Origin: Candidatus Trichofilum aggregatum
Lineage (GTDB): Bacteria > Chloroflexota > Anaerolineae > Promineifilales > Promineifilaceae
Assembly (NCBI GenBank): GCA_016716885.1
Contig: JADJUV010000083.1
Coordinates: 1 to 34,348 of the forward strand
Direction: 5' to 3'
DNA: 34,348 nt
This document shows positions 16,669 through 25,054 of the stretch, one piece after another. The notes under the pieces are model-generated. The model was not told the DNA's origin and made no database searches. It saw nothing but the letters and a program-made list of their open reading frames with translations. Position numbers and translations under genes: made by a program. Positions within the stretch are counted from its first letter, which is position 1. Every line of letters starts with the position of its first letter.

Positions 16669-17760
16669 TCAGATGATAAGCATGGCGTCACCAAAGGAGA
16701 AAAAGCGGTAGTGGGATTGAATGGCGGTGGCGTAGGCTTGACGAATGAGGTCTGACCCAGCGAAGGCGGAGACAAGCATGAGCAGGGTGGAGCGGGGCAG
16801 GTGGAAATTGGTGATGAGGGCATCTACGGCCAGAAATCGGTAGCCGGGATAGATGTACAGGTCGGTGGGGCCTTCGAGGGCCATGACGGGACGCCAGGGA
16901 CAAATGTTAGCCCCATCCTGACTGACGGTGCTTAAACTGCCTAACCGCCCGGCGGAGCGTTGGGCGGCCGTTTCCAAGGTCCGCATGGCGGTGGTACCGA
17001 TGGCGATGAGGCGGCCCCCGGCTAATTTAGCTCGATTGATCCGTTCCGCGGCCGCGACATCTAACCGCACCCACTCACTATGAATCTTGTGCCCGGCCAC
17101 ATCCGCTTCGGTGACGGGCTGGAACGTGTCTAGCCCCACATGCAGGGTGCAGGTTTCAAACAGCACCCCCTTGTCACGCAAGGCCAGGAGCAATTCGGGG
17201 GTAAAGTGCAGGCCAGCGGTGGGCGCGGCCGCGGAACCCAGTGGTTGTGCGTAAACCGTCTGATAACGCTCCGGATCCGGCAAGGTTTCGTGAATGTAGG
17301 GGGGCAAAGGGGTGTGACCGAGTTCGTCCAGGTGATCATCAATGGGAGGTGTGAAGGTGATTTCCCGTTGTGCCCCGTCCAGAACGGCGGTAACTGTGGC
17401 TACAAAATCAGACGGCTGACCCCGCTGATCATCCAGGCGAATCGTCACCCCTTCGACTAACCGCCGTCCCCCCGCCAGGGCCAGCCAACGCCCTTCGGCC
17501 AGGCTCTCCAGCAAGAGCAGTTCCACTTTGCCGCCGGTGTCACTCTTTTGCCCCAACAGGCGGGCGGGAATGACCCGGCTGTTATTAGCGACGAGGATGT
17601 CACCGGGCTGGAGAAAATCGAGGATGTCGCGAAAGGTGTGGTGAGAAATATGGCCGCGGCCGCGTTCCACCACCATCAAACGACTGCGATCCCGTTCTAC
17701 CAGCGGCGTTTGGGCGATATGTTCCGGTGGCAGGTCATAATCGAATTCATCTGTTTTCAT
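16669..17760 (-). CDS. queA: S-adenosylmethionine:tRNA ribosyltransferase-isomerase
   Basis: This 363-residue cytoplasmic enzyme transfers and isomerises the ribose of SAM onto preQ1 in tRNA, giving epoxyqueuosine at the wobble base. Motifs: FDYDLPPEHIAQTPL, NNSRVIPARLLG, LPPYIHE, APTAGLHFTPELL, HVGLDTFQPV, IAIGTTAMRTLE, NFHLPRSTLLMLVSAF and the C-terminal RFFSFGDAMLI. All are in the expected order and the length is normal. The usual G-x-V-A-APTAGLHF stretch reads GSAAAPTAGLHF because a GCGGCCGC copy (17225) sits exactly there. The ATG at 17760 overlaps the stop of the upstream dehydrogenase gene by 4 bp (17757-17760), so translation is probably coupled. Confidence 0.95.
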   Translation of the reverse strand: MKTDEFDYDLPPEHIAQTPLVERDRSRLMVVERGRGHISHHTFRDILDFLQPGDILVANNSRVIPARLLGQKSDTGGKVELLLLESLAEGRWLALAGGRRLVEGVTIRLDDQRGQPSDFVATVTAVLDGAQREITFTPPIDDHLDELGHTPLPPYIHETLPDPERYQTVYAQPLGSAAAPTAGLHFTPELLLALRDKGVLFETCTLHVGLDTFQPVTEADVAGHKIHSEWVRLDVAAAERINRAKLAGGRLIAIGTTAMRTLETAAQRSAGRLGSLSTVSQDGANICPWRPVMALEGPTDLYIYPGYRFLAVDALITNFHLPRSTLLMLVSAFAGSDLIRQAYATAIQSHYRFFSFGDAMLII

Positions 17761-18656
17761 GCTGGTTTACTGCCCACCTCAAACCCGGCCAGAAGTTCCA
17801 GGGCTTTGATCAGGGCATGATTACCTTCATCACCCAGGCCACGGGCTTGCAGTGTGCGGTACAGGTTGTGAATGAGTGATGTGCCCAACAGAGGCACACC
17901 CAGGGCCGCGGCCGCGTTCAGCACCAACTGCAAATCCTTTTGCTGTAAATCAATGGTAAAACCGGGCCGCCAATCGCGCACGATGGCCTGAGTTCCCCGG
18001 TTACTCAGCATCCAACTCCCCGCCGCACCCCCGGCGATGGCCTCAATGGTTTTCTCCAGGTCTAGATCACCCGCCTGGGCAAACAGCAGCCCCTCGGCCA
18101 CGGCCAGCATATTGCCTACCACGATAATCTGGTTGACCAGTTTGACCATTTGCCCGGCCCCGGCCCCACCGACATGGGTGATCTTTTTACCCATGGCCTG
18201 AAATAAGGGCATGGCCCGCTCGACCTGGGCCACCTCGCCACCTACCATGATGCTGAGGGTGCCTTTGGCCGCTCCCTCACTGCCGCCGCTGATGGGGGCA
18301 TCAAGCATGTGGATGCCTTTTTCGGCTAACGCGGTCGCAATCTGTTGTGTTACCTGCGGGCTGATGGTGCTCATGTCTATGACCAGGCTACCGGATGCGG
18401 CCGCGTGGCTGACCCCATTCTCCCCCATGATGACCTGCTCTACATCGGGGGTGTCACTCACACAGGTGATGATAATGTCGCTGTGAGCGGCACAATCGGC
18501 GGGGGATGTGGACGCGGCCGCGCCTGCCTGCACCAACTCATCCATGCGCGTAGCCGTGCGATTCCACACCGTGAGTGGAAACCCCGCTCGCAAAATATTA
18601 CGGGCCATTCCCTGCCCCATAATGCCTAACCCAATGAAACCAATCCGTTCTGTCAT
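17757..18656 (-). CDS. NAD(P)-dependent beta-hydroxyacid dehydrogenase
   Basis: This 299-residue protein belongs to the 3-hydroxyisobutyrate / tartronate semialdehyde reductase family. Seen: the Rossmann GLGIMG near residue 10, the substrate loop DAPISGGSEGA around 120, and the catalytic Lys in GAGQMVKLVNQ near 170, then the helical C-terminal domain. Members interconvert beta-hydroxyacids and semialdehydes with NAD(P). The exact substrate cannot be read from sequence. A good ribosome binding site (GAGGTAAG) precedes ATG 18656. It forms a two-gene operon with queA, overlapping it by 4 bp, with no obvious metabolic link. Palindrome copies at 17908, 18397 and 18514 all sit within it. Confidence 0.88.
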   Translation of the reverse strand: MTERIGFIGLGIMGQGMARNILRAGFPLTVWNRTATRMDELVQAGAAASTSPADCAAHSDIIITCVSDTPDVEQVIMGENGVSHAAASGSLVIDMSTISPQVTQQIATALAEKGIHMLDAPISGGSEGAAKGTLSIMVGGEVAQVERAMPLFQAMGKKITHVGGAGAGQMVKLVNQIIVVGNMLAVAEGLLFAQAGDLDLEKTIEAIAGGAAGSWMLSNRGTQAIVRDWRPGFTIDLQQKDLQLVLNAAAALGVPLLGTSLIHNLYRTLQARGLGDEGNHALIKALELLAGFEVGSKPA

Positions 18657-19107
18657 TTTTCTTACCTCAATGATAACGATTCACCCTCGGCAGGTGCTTC
18701 CCGGTCGAGTGGGCGTTCGGATGACACAAACATCCAATCATTGCCCATTATTCATGCAGGAAGGGGAACCTAACGGCGACACTGTGGGCGTATGGAAAGC
18801 CACGCCAGGAAGGCCTCTTTCGCGTGAAAATTTCGTATTAATCCACCGTGCAAGCCTCTTTGAAAGGTTGTCGCTATTATGCTGTGCTACAATATCTCTG
18901 TCAAAACCCTCACCCTGGGCACTAGTAGTGTCAGTCCCTTCGTGTGACCAATCTAATAGGCTGGCATTCACCCCGGAGATGGCATACACAAAAAGTGGGC
19001 CATTTTCCACGAACATTCTCGCGAACAAAACAATGCCCCAAACATTTCTCGATGTTCGCCAAAATGATAGTGATTTTGACAGCAAACTAGTTTAATCTTT
19101 AGCGAAG
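18657..19107. other. Intergenic region between divergent genes
   Basis: About 450 bp with no supported gene; the open frames here lack family likeness and cross each other. It holds no GCGGCCGC copy. Near 19011-19059 two related strings occur, GAACATTCTCG and AACATTTCTCGATGTTCG, the second with AACAT/ATGTT symmetry, which may be a regulator site. TTGACA at 19076-19081 could be a -35 for the kinase gene, but the matching -10 (TTAGCG at 17 bp) is poor. Confidence 0.4.
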
Positions 19108-19128
19108 TTGAATAATTATCAAAATCGT

Positions 19129-21620
19129 ATGAAACACCGTATACAACCATCCGTGACAAGTTTTATGTCTCAGGAATCCTCTAACCCCCCGGCCAATGAC
19201 GTTGCCCTAACGAGCATCGTTTCAACCGGTGTGGCTCGTCGTCCCCCCTCATCTTCTTTTGCCATTACCCCCAACCCGGATCAGAATGCCTGGCTCATTG
19301 AGTTGAAACTTACTCACAGCCCGGAGCATAGTCTCTCTTTGGCTGTGCGTAACGAATTGGTGCTGGGGCGTGGTGATGGCGAAAATAGCATTGATTTGAC
19401 CCCATTTGATGCAGCGAATTTGGGAGTTTCACGTCGGCACCTGCTATTGCGTCCTACCCTGACCAATCTTTTTATTATTGATCTGAGTAGCACCAATGGC
19501 ACACTACGCAATGGGTTGCCCATTGGCATCAACACGCCTTATCCGGTGGTTAACGATGATGTGATTACGGTGGGCCGACTGGCCCTGACGTTAAACATTA
19601 TCAAACGACCTTCGGTGCAGACGGGGTTCTTGCGTCATCAGTCTGATCTGGCTGATGCTCAGGCGCAAATTGCCAAAGCGATTACATCTCAGTTGCACCT
19701 GGATGATGTGTTAAATCAGGTGGTCAACGCGGCGATCTGGCTGGCCTCGGCTGGGGAAGCGAGCATCTGGTTAGTGGATGAGGAGACGGGCGAGTGGGTG
19801 TTGGAAGCCGAGCAGGGCATGGAGCGTGACCCAATCGATCCATCAAACCGGATGCGCCTGACCGTGAATGATGAAACGTCTATTGGACAGGTGATCCGCT
19901 CGGGTAAGCCGATGCGGGTACGGCGACAAACGGGGGAAGAGTCGCTGAAAATGGCGACGGGTTATATGGTTGAGGCGTTGTTGTATGTGCCGATTACCTT
20001 GGGTGGGGTGACTTTTGGGGTTCTCGCGGCCGCGCACCGTGACCATGGCAAACAGTTTCGCCGTGAGGATGAGGAAATCCTGGCCGTTATTGCCGATTAC
20101 GCGGCCATCGCCATTCAGAATGCTCGTTTATACCATGTGACGGATCAGGCTTTAGAGCGACGCATCAATGAGTTGGCGATGTTGAATGAAGTGACACGGG
20201 CGGTCTCCGCTTCACTGGACTTGAACCGGGTGTATGATGTGCTGGTGGAGCAGGTGAATAACCATTGGCCGGTAGAAGCGTTGCGCCTGTATCTGCTGGA
20301 TGGGGAAAAGAATGAGCTATATCCATTCGCGGCCGCGACACCTCATGACAGTAGCCATATTTCCATTAAACGGGGCATCATGGGGCAGGTCGTTACCACC
20401 GGGCAATTGATCATTAACAATAAGCCCGATGAACACCCCGCCTATGATGCGGCCATTGACAGTCTGCATGGTCAGACGCCCCAATGTGTGGCCTGTGTGC
20501 CGTTGCGGGTGCAGGATCACACGGTGGGAGTGCTGACGCTGTATAACAAGGCGGATAGTTATTTCACGGAAGAAGATACGGCCCGGTTGGAAGCATTGGC
20601 TTATCCGGTGGCTACAGCGGTGGAAAATGCCCGGCTTTTCCGGGTAGTGGAGCAACAACGGAGTGCCATTCAGGCCATTGCCCAGGTATTTCACCAACCA
20701 TTGATGATTATTGACGAGAAAGGGAGACGCTGGTCAGGAACGCGGCCGCGGAACACCTCATGCAACATCATCTGGGGCAACTGTTTCAGGGGCTAGGCAG
20801 TGTGGTTGGCCGCACCAGCGAGATTGAAGTAGGGGACAAGGCTTACCTGGCTACCCTACAGCACCTGCCCGAAGTAGGGACAATTGTTGTCATGCAAGAT
20901 ATCACCTACGTCAAGAAACTGGAGGCCGCCCGCTCAGAATTTATCCACGTTCTGTCCCATGACCTGAAAAGTCCGCTCATGTCTATCATGGGCTGGGCCG
21001 AAGTCCTGCGCCAGACCGTGCACATGGATGAAAACGGCCCTCGTTACATCCGGGAAATCGAAGAAGCGACAAACCGAATGTCCGATATGATTCGCCAGTT
21101 GTTGCGCACGATTTCACAACAAGATACCGTGCAGGTCTTGCGTCAACCGTGTCAATTAGAAGCGATTCTGGCCAACGTGTTTCAGGATGTGCAAGGGGTA
21201 GCCCATCACAAACAGATCGTTTTGCATCTATCTTCTGCTGGTGAGTCAAGCACTATTTTGGGGGATGAGAATCGGCTGTATCACCTGTTTTTGAACCTGA
21301 TTGATAATGCGCTCAAATATTCTCCTGGCCAAACCCAGGTTTTTGTGGAGTTGGATTACCGGGCGGATGATATTGCCGTGCGGGTGATGGATGAAGGGCC
21401 GGGTATCCCTGAAGCAGAGCTGCCGTATCTGTTCGAGAAATATTACCGGGGCAAGAGCCAGATGAACCGCTCATCGGGGACGGGGTTGGGGCTGGCGGGG
21501 GCACGGGCGATTGCTGAGGCGCATGGGGGGGTTGTCGCGGCCGCGAACCGTCCCGAAGGTGGCAGTGAGTTCACCGTCATTCTCCCCGGCTCCTTGCGTC
21601 TGCCAGAAACCGGGGAGTAA
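19129..21620 (+). CDS. FHA-GAF-GAF-PAS sensor histidine kinase (one frameshift)
   Basis: About 830 residues after restoring one base at the G3 run 20722-20724, which rebuilds DEKGETLVRNAAAEHLMQHHLGQ across the break. Domains in order: FHA (about 60-140; LVLGRGDG, VSRRHLLL, STNGTLRNG), GAF1 (about 190-330), GAF2 (about 355-510), PAS-like (about 525-600), HisKA with H-box FIHVLSHDLKSPL, then HATPase with NRLYHLFLNLIDNALKYSP, DEGPGIPE and GTGLGLAGARAIAEAHGG. No membrane segment is seen, so it is probably cytoplasmic. FHA binds phosphothreonine, hinting at cross-talk with Ser/Thr kinases. No response regulator lies next to it. The start is uncertain: TTG 19108, ATG 19129 or ATG 19165, none with a clear ribosome binding site. 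Confidence 0.88.
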
Positions 21621-21625
21621 TCAAC

Positions 21626-22591
21626 CTATTTCCAGACAGTCACTTCATCCAGGGCTGTCTTTTGTTCCTCAGACAGCCGCACAGTGGCCCCTTTGACCGT
21701 ATCTTCCAACTGAGCCGTGTTGTTGGCCCCAATAATGGCGGCTGAGACAGCCGGATTTGCCAATACCCAGGCAATAGCGGTCTGAGCAATCGTGGCCTCA
21801 TGGGCCTGGCCAATCTCTTCCAACTTATCGATGGCGCTAAACCCCTGCTCGTTCATGTAGCGACTCTGTACCCCTTGCGCCCGGGCAGATTCAGGCAATG
21901 GGGTATCGCGGCGATATTTGCCGGTGAGGAAACCACCTGCCAACGGGCTGTACGGAATCACCCCCACACCTTGATCTAAACAAAGCGGTTGCAGTTCTCG
22001 CTCAAACTCAGCCCGATGAACCAGGCTGTAATGAGGTTGCAGGCTATCAAAGCGGGCCAGGTTGTGGCGCTCACTCACCCAGAGTGATTTCATGAGCAAC
22101 CAGGCAGGGTAATTAGAGCAGCCCAGGTAACGCACTTTGCCTTCACGCACCAGGTCGTTGAGAGCGGTTAATGTTTCATCGAGTGGCGTCTCATCGTCAG
22201 GCCAATGAACCTGGTAGAGGTCAATGTAGTCTACTTGCAAGCGACGCAGACTGTTGTGAACAGCGTTATAAATGTGATGTCGAGATAGCCCCTGATTGGT
22301 GATTTCACCACCCATTTGGCCGCGCACTTTCGTGGCGATGATGAGTTCCTGCCGGGAAACGGCACTGGCTTTGAGCCAACGGCCCAGCATTTCTTCACTG
22401 ACACCGCCGGGATTGTTTTCGGCCCAACGGGAATAGACATCAGCGGTGTCAAAAAAATTGCAACCCAGTTCAATGGCCCGGCTCATGACCTGATGGGCGG
22501 TGGGTTCGTCGGTTGTCCAACCAAATTGCATCGTGCCCAGGCAAATGGTGGAAACTTTCAAGCCCGTTTTACCTAATCGTCGGTACTCCAT
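21626..22591 (-). CDS. Aldo/keto reductase
   Basis: This 321-residue NADPH-dependent oxidoreductase has a TIM-barrel layout. The catalytic tetrad is visible: Asp and Tyr in FFDTADVYS, Lys in LIIATKV, His in YQVHWPD. The cofactor-binding end reads AIIGANNTAQLEDTVKG. Family members reduce aldehydes and ketones, often in detoxification; the substrate is not evident. A good ribosome binding site (AGGAG) precedes ATG 22591. The gene converges on the kinase gene with only 5 bp between stops. It contains no GCGGCCGC copy, and the whole span 21545-23538 is free of them, which may mean recent acquisition or simply chance. Confidence 0.92.
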   Translation of the reverse strand: MEYRRLGKTGLKVSTICLGTMQFGWTTDEPTAHQVMSRAIELGCNFFDTADVYSRWAENNPGGVSEEMLGRWLKASAVSRQELIIATKVRGQMGGEITNQGLSRHHIYNAVHNSLRRLQVDYIDLYQVHWPDDETPLDETLTALNDLVREGKVRYLGCSNYPAWLLMKSLWVSERHNLARFDSLQPHYSLVHRAEFERELQPLCLDQGVGVIPYSPLAGGFLTGKYRRDTPLPESARAQGVQSRYMNEQGFSAIDKLEEIGQAHEATIAQTAIAWVLANPAVSAAIIGANNTAQLEDTVKGATVRLSEEQKTALDEVTVWK

Positions 22592-22617
22592 AATGTTTGC
22601 TCCTGTGAAAATAGCTT

Positions 22618-22682
22618 GTCAGCCGTCAGCCGGTCAGCCAGGTATGGGAAAGTTGTAGCTAATGGCTGACAGGCTGATCGCT
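22618..22682. repeat. GTCAGCC direct and inverted repeats
   Basis: Three GTCAGCC-type units run from 22618 to about 22640 and are mirrored by GGCTGACAGGCTGA at about 22663-22676. The block lies between the aldo/keto reductase and the esterase gene and could form a hairpin in either transcript. Confidence 0.55.
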
Positions 22683-22694
22683 CCTCTAAAATCT

Positions 22695-23879
22695 TTAGGT
22701 GGGGACTGGGAATAGGAAGGGTAAGATGAGATTGAGCCGCCGCCCCCAGGATGCTTCATCGTGAATGCCTTCTTCATCAATGTAACATTGAAAATCATCA
22801 CCTTCTTGAAAGCCTCTGGCTAACATGGCCTCACGAGCGGCCAGCACTTCAAATTTGGCATCGTAACCCCGACCTGGCGAGTTCTGGGTGCCGCTGTCTA
22901 GCCATAAACGGATGTCTGGGTGGGGGGTATTACGAATGTATTCGATGGTTCTGAAGCGGTTGTCTGGAGTTTGCGTAACCCAGTAGGAGGGGGAAAGAAT
23001 GGCGTGGTGGCGGGCAAAGTCGTTGTGTTGCCAGGCGAGATAGGTGCTAAACAGACCACCCATCGATGAGCCGATGGTGGCGGTGTGATCGCGTCCTGGC
23101 TGAATGCGAAAACGGCTGGCGAGGAAGGGGGCGATTTCTTGTTGGTAGTAGTGGGCAGTCTGGTCGGCCCGGCCGATGATGTGAGCGGGGATGGGTTCGC
23201 CTTTGCGGTTGCGCCGGGTGGGGCTGGGATCAAAGATGAAGGTAGGGGGCAGGTATTCGGCTAGCCGCTCTTCGCGGCCATTGCTGACACCCACGATGAG
23301 GCATTCGCGCATTTGCCCGGAAGCGATAAGGCGATCGGCGGTTAGATCGGCTTTCCAGGAGCCAGCGTAGCTGTCGTGGGCGAAGTAAGCAAAGCAGTTT
23401 TGCCCGTCGTGCATGTAGAGGACGGGGTATTGTTGTTGCGGATGGTCGTCGTAGCCACGGGGCAGGTAGATGTAGAGGGAGCGGGTGGGCAGTGAGCCAT
23501 GAAAGTCGTTGATTTTGAGGACGCGGGAAGGTGAGACCGCGGCCGCGGGCTTTTGCCCAAATATCTCCCCATCTTGTAACCACAGGGTACGCAGGCGAGT
23601 GGTGTAATGTTCGGCCCGTTTAGGCTTCTCAACCCGACCATCCTCCCAGGTGATACGAAAGTTCCAAGATGCAGGCAGGGGGAAACGAAAATCGGCCCGC
23701 CACTCGTGCTCATCCCGTTTACGCCCTGGTCCAACCTGGACAAAGGGCACGTAATATTTTTCTGTGTCGTCGGATTCGATTTCCAGAAAGGGGTTGGGGT
23801 AGGGGGTCAGGAAATGGATGTGGTGACGGGGGAATTGATGCCAGTCCGTACCGGGTTTGAAGAGTTGGCTTTTTAACAT
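22695..23879 (-). CDS. Esterase D / enterochelin-esterase-like alpha/beta hydrolase
   Basis: This 394-residue protein has an N-terminal early-set-like domain (about 1-115, EWRADFRFPLPASWNFRITWEDGR) and a C-terminal hydrolase (about 130-390). The fold markers are RSLYIYLPRGYD, YPVLYMHDGQN, the nucleophile elbow TIGSSMGGLFS, Asp in LWLDSGT and His in EEGIHDEASW, a full Ser-Asp-His set. No signal peptide is seen. Relatives include Fes-like esterases and Esterase D family enzymes acting on small esters; no siderophore genes are nearby, so the substrate is open. The -10-like TACAAT with an upstream TG (23889-23897) lies only 9 nt from the ATG, so transcription may begin almost at the start codon. 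Confidence 0.88.
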   Translation of the reverse strand: MLKSQLFKPGTDWHQFPRHHIHFLTPYPNPFLEIESDDTEKYYVPFVQVGPGRKRDEHEWRADFRFPLPASWNFRITWEDGRVEKPKRAEHYTTRLRTLWLQDGEIFGQKPAAAVSPSRVLKINDFHGSLPTRSLYIYLPRGYDDHPQQQYPVLYMHDGQNCFAYFAHDSYAGSWKADLTADRLIASGQMRECLIVGVSNGREERLAEYLPPTFIFDPSPTRRNRKGEPIPAHIIGRADQTAHYYQQEIAPFLASRFRIQPGRDHTATIGSSMGGLFSTYLAWQHNDFARHHAILSPSYWVTQTPDNRFRTIEYIRNTPHPDIRLWLDSGTQNSPGRGYDAKFEVLAAREAMLARGFQEGDDFQCYIDEEGIHDEASWGRRLNLILPFLFPVPT

Positions 23880-23944
23880 ACAAGGGAAATTGTAGCAGAA
23901 TCCCTGGTTGGGGGCAGTGAAAATAGGGTGAGGCGGTACTAATG

Positions 23945-23999
23945 GAGGGTGGGGCGAGTGGGGAGTGGCGAGTCTGCGAGTGGCAGGTGGCAGGTGGAA
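23945..23999 (-). repeat. GAGTGG/GGCAGGTGG short tandem repeat
   Basis: Between the esterase start and the next minus-strand gene end, imperfect units of GAGTGG and GCAGGTGG repeat several times. It has the look of a slippage-prone simple repeat and shows no coding signal. Confidence 0.5.
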
Positions 24000-24005
24000 T
24001 TATTG

Positions 24006-24688
24006 TTACTGGCGGATGGTTAGGTGGTGAAAGGTGATGGTGACGGGTTGGTTGTTGGTGGTGAGGTAGAGGGCGGCTACGCGGCCGCGGCCGCGCCACC
24101 TTCCCTGCCATAACAACTCCCCATTTAGCCGTACCGTCACCTGCTCCCCCACCATTTCCAGGAGAAACTCGTTGCGTTGTTCACCGGGGCGGATGTGGGG
24201 CCAGGGCTGCCAGGGGAGGAGGGGGGAGGGGGGAGAGGGGAGAGGGGAGAGGGGGGGGCGGGACTGGGACTGGAGCTGAGACTGAGAGATTGAGAGATTG
24301 GCAACTCGGAACTCGGAACTCGAAACTCGGAACTCGAAACTTGAAACACCGTCGCATAACCGACCGGGGAGATGGCGACGACGAGGTAATCTTCGGGGGA
24401 GCCGAAGGCCAGGCCGTAGCCACTGTCTTGGTCGCCGTGGGTGTATGCGGCCGCAAGCTTAACCGTGAACGCCTCTTGGGTTGCGGCCGCGTCTAGCCAT
24501 TCCACCTGCTCCGTCTGCGTCGTTAGTTCCCGGTCCAAAGGGAAAACCGTCTCCACCTCACCCACCGTCGGCGGATCAAACACCCCCATCGAGATAAGGG
24601 TAATGCCCCCCACCGCCACCACCAAAAGCAACACCGCACTCCAACCCAACCATCGCCCCACACGTTGTACCTGTTGTTCTTCGTCCAT
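24006..24688 (-). CDS. Membrane-anchored ConA-like protein disrupted by simple repeats
   Basis: From ATG 24688 the protein starts MDEEQQVQRVGRW and a membrane segment (about 15-38), then an extracytoplasmic domain (VEWLDAAATQEAFTVKLAAAY, GYGLAFGSPEDYLVVAISPVGY). At about 24347 reading enters a low-complexity Ser/Pro stretch made by simple repeats (24216-24347). On the far side the natural continuation is in another frame: WQPWPHIRPGEQRNEF, MVGEQVTVRLNGELLWQG, LYLTTNNQPVTITFHHLTIRQ, ending at the TAA 24006-24008. The two parts together look like a concanavalin-A-like lectin/glucanase fold. In the uncorrected frame reading stops at 24137. It may be a recently broken gene or one with an indel in the repeat. 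Confidence 0.6.
24216..24347 (-). repeat. Intragenic simple-sequence block
   Basis: The plus strand shows GGGGAGA units (about 24228-24258), then GAGATTGAGAGATTG-type units, then GGAACTCGGAACTCGAAACTC-like ~10-bp units (about 24303-24346). These sit inside the reading frame of the membrane-anchored protein and encode a Ser/Pro-rich stretch. Slippage here would easily change frame. Confidence 0.8.
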
Positions 24689-24944
24689 AACCAGAAGTGT
24701 ATTAACAAGCAGCAGGGCTGACAAACGCCAGCCGTACTCCATCTGGTTTATCGTCACCTCGGTTTAAACACATACAACAGTGCCAGCGCCAGCCTCAAAC
24801 TGGCGTACGCCTTTTCCACTTTTGCGCCGGGGGCGTTTTCCAGGTGCCCGCCAACGACAGACAGCGGCTGTTTAGCCCGCCCACCACCAATGGCCTCACC
24901 TGCCGGACAAACCGGGTTCCACGTGTAAACCACAACTTTGGCGA

Positions 24945-24950
24945 TATAAT
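24945..24950 (+). promoter_or_regulatory. -10 box upstream of the metallophosphoesterase gene
   Basis: A TATAAT lies about 105 bp before the ATG at 25055. The -35 position has no good match, so activator help or a weak promoter is possible. Confidence 0.35.
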
Positions 24951-25054
24951 GGCACGGCATGGGGATGTGTTCCAGACGTCAATCATTCCCCCTCTCTCTC
25001 GTTTTCTGCGTCATCTCTGCAAGCCGTGTCTCTATTTTGGAAGGAGTTCTGACT

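Noticed and set aside
19011..19059. LexA-type operator
   Set aside because: GAAC/GTTC elements are present but spacing does not match a known SOS box; kept only as a symmetric motif.
18508..19095. Open frames on both strands in the intergenic region
   Set aside because: They overlap each other and a real dehydrogenase gene, have no family likeness and no ribosome binding site.
24754..24960. Minus-strand open frame between the membrane protein and the phosphoesterase
   Set aside because: Short, Arg/Pro-biased, without family likeness; it overlaps the likely promoter of the plus-strand gene.
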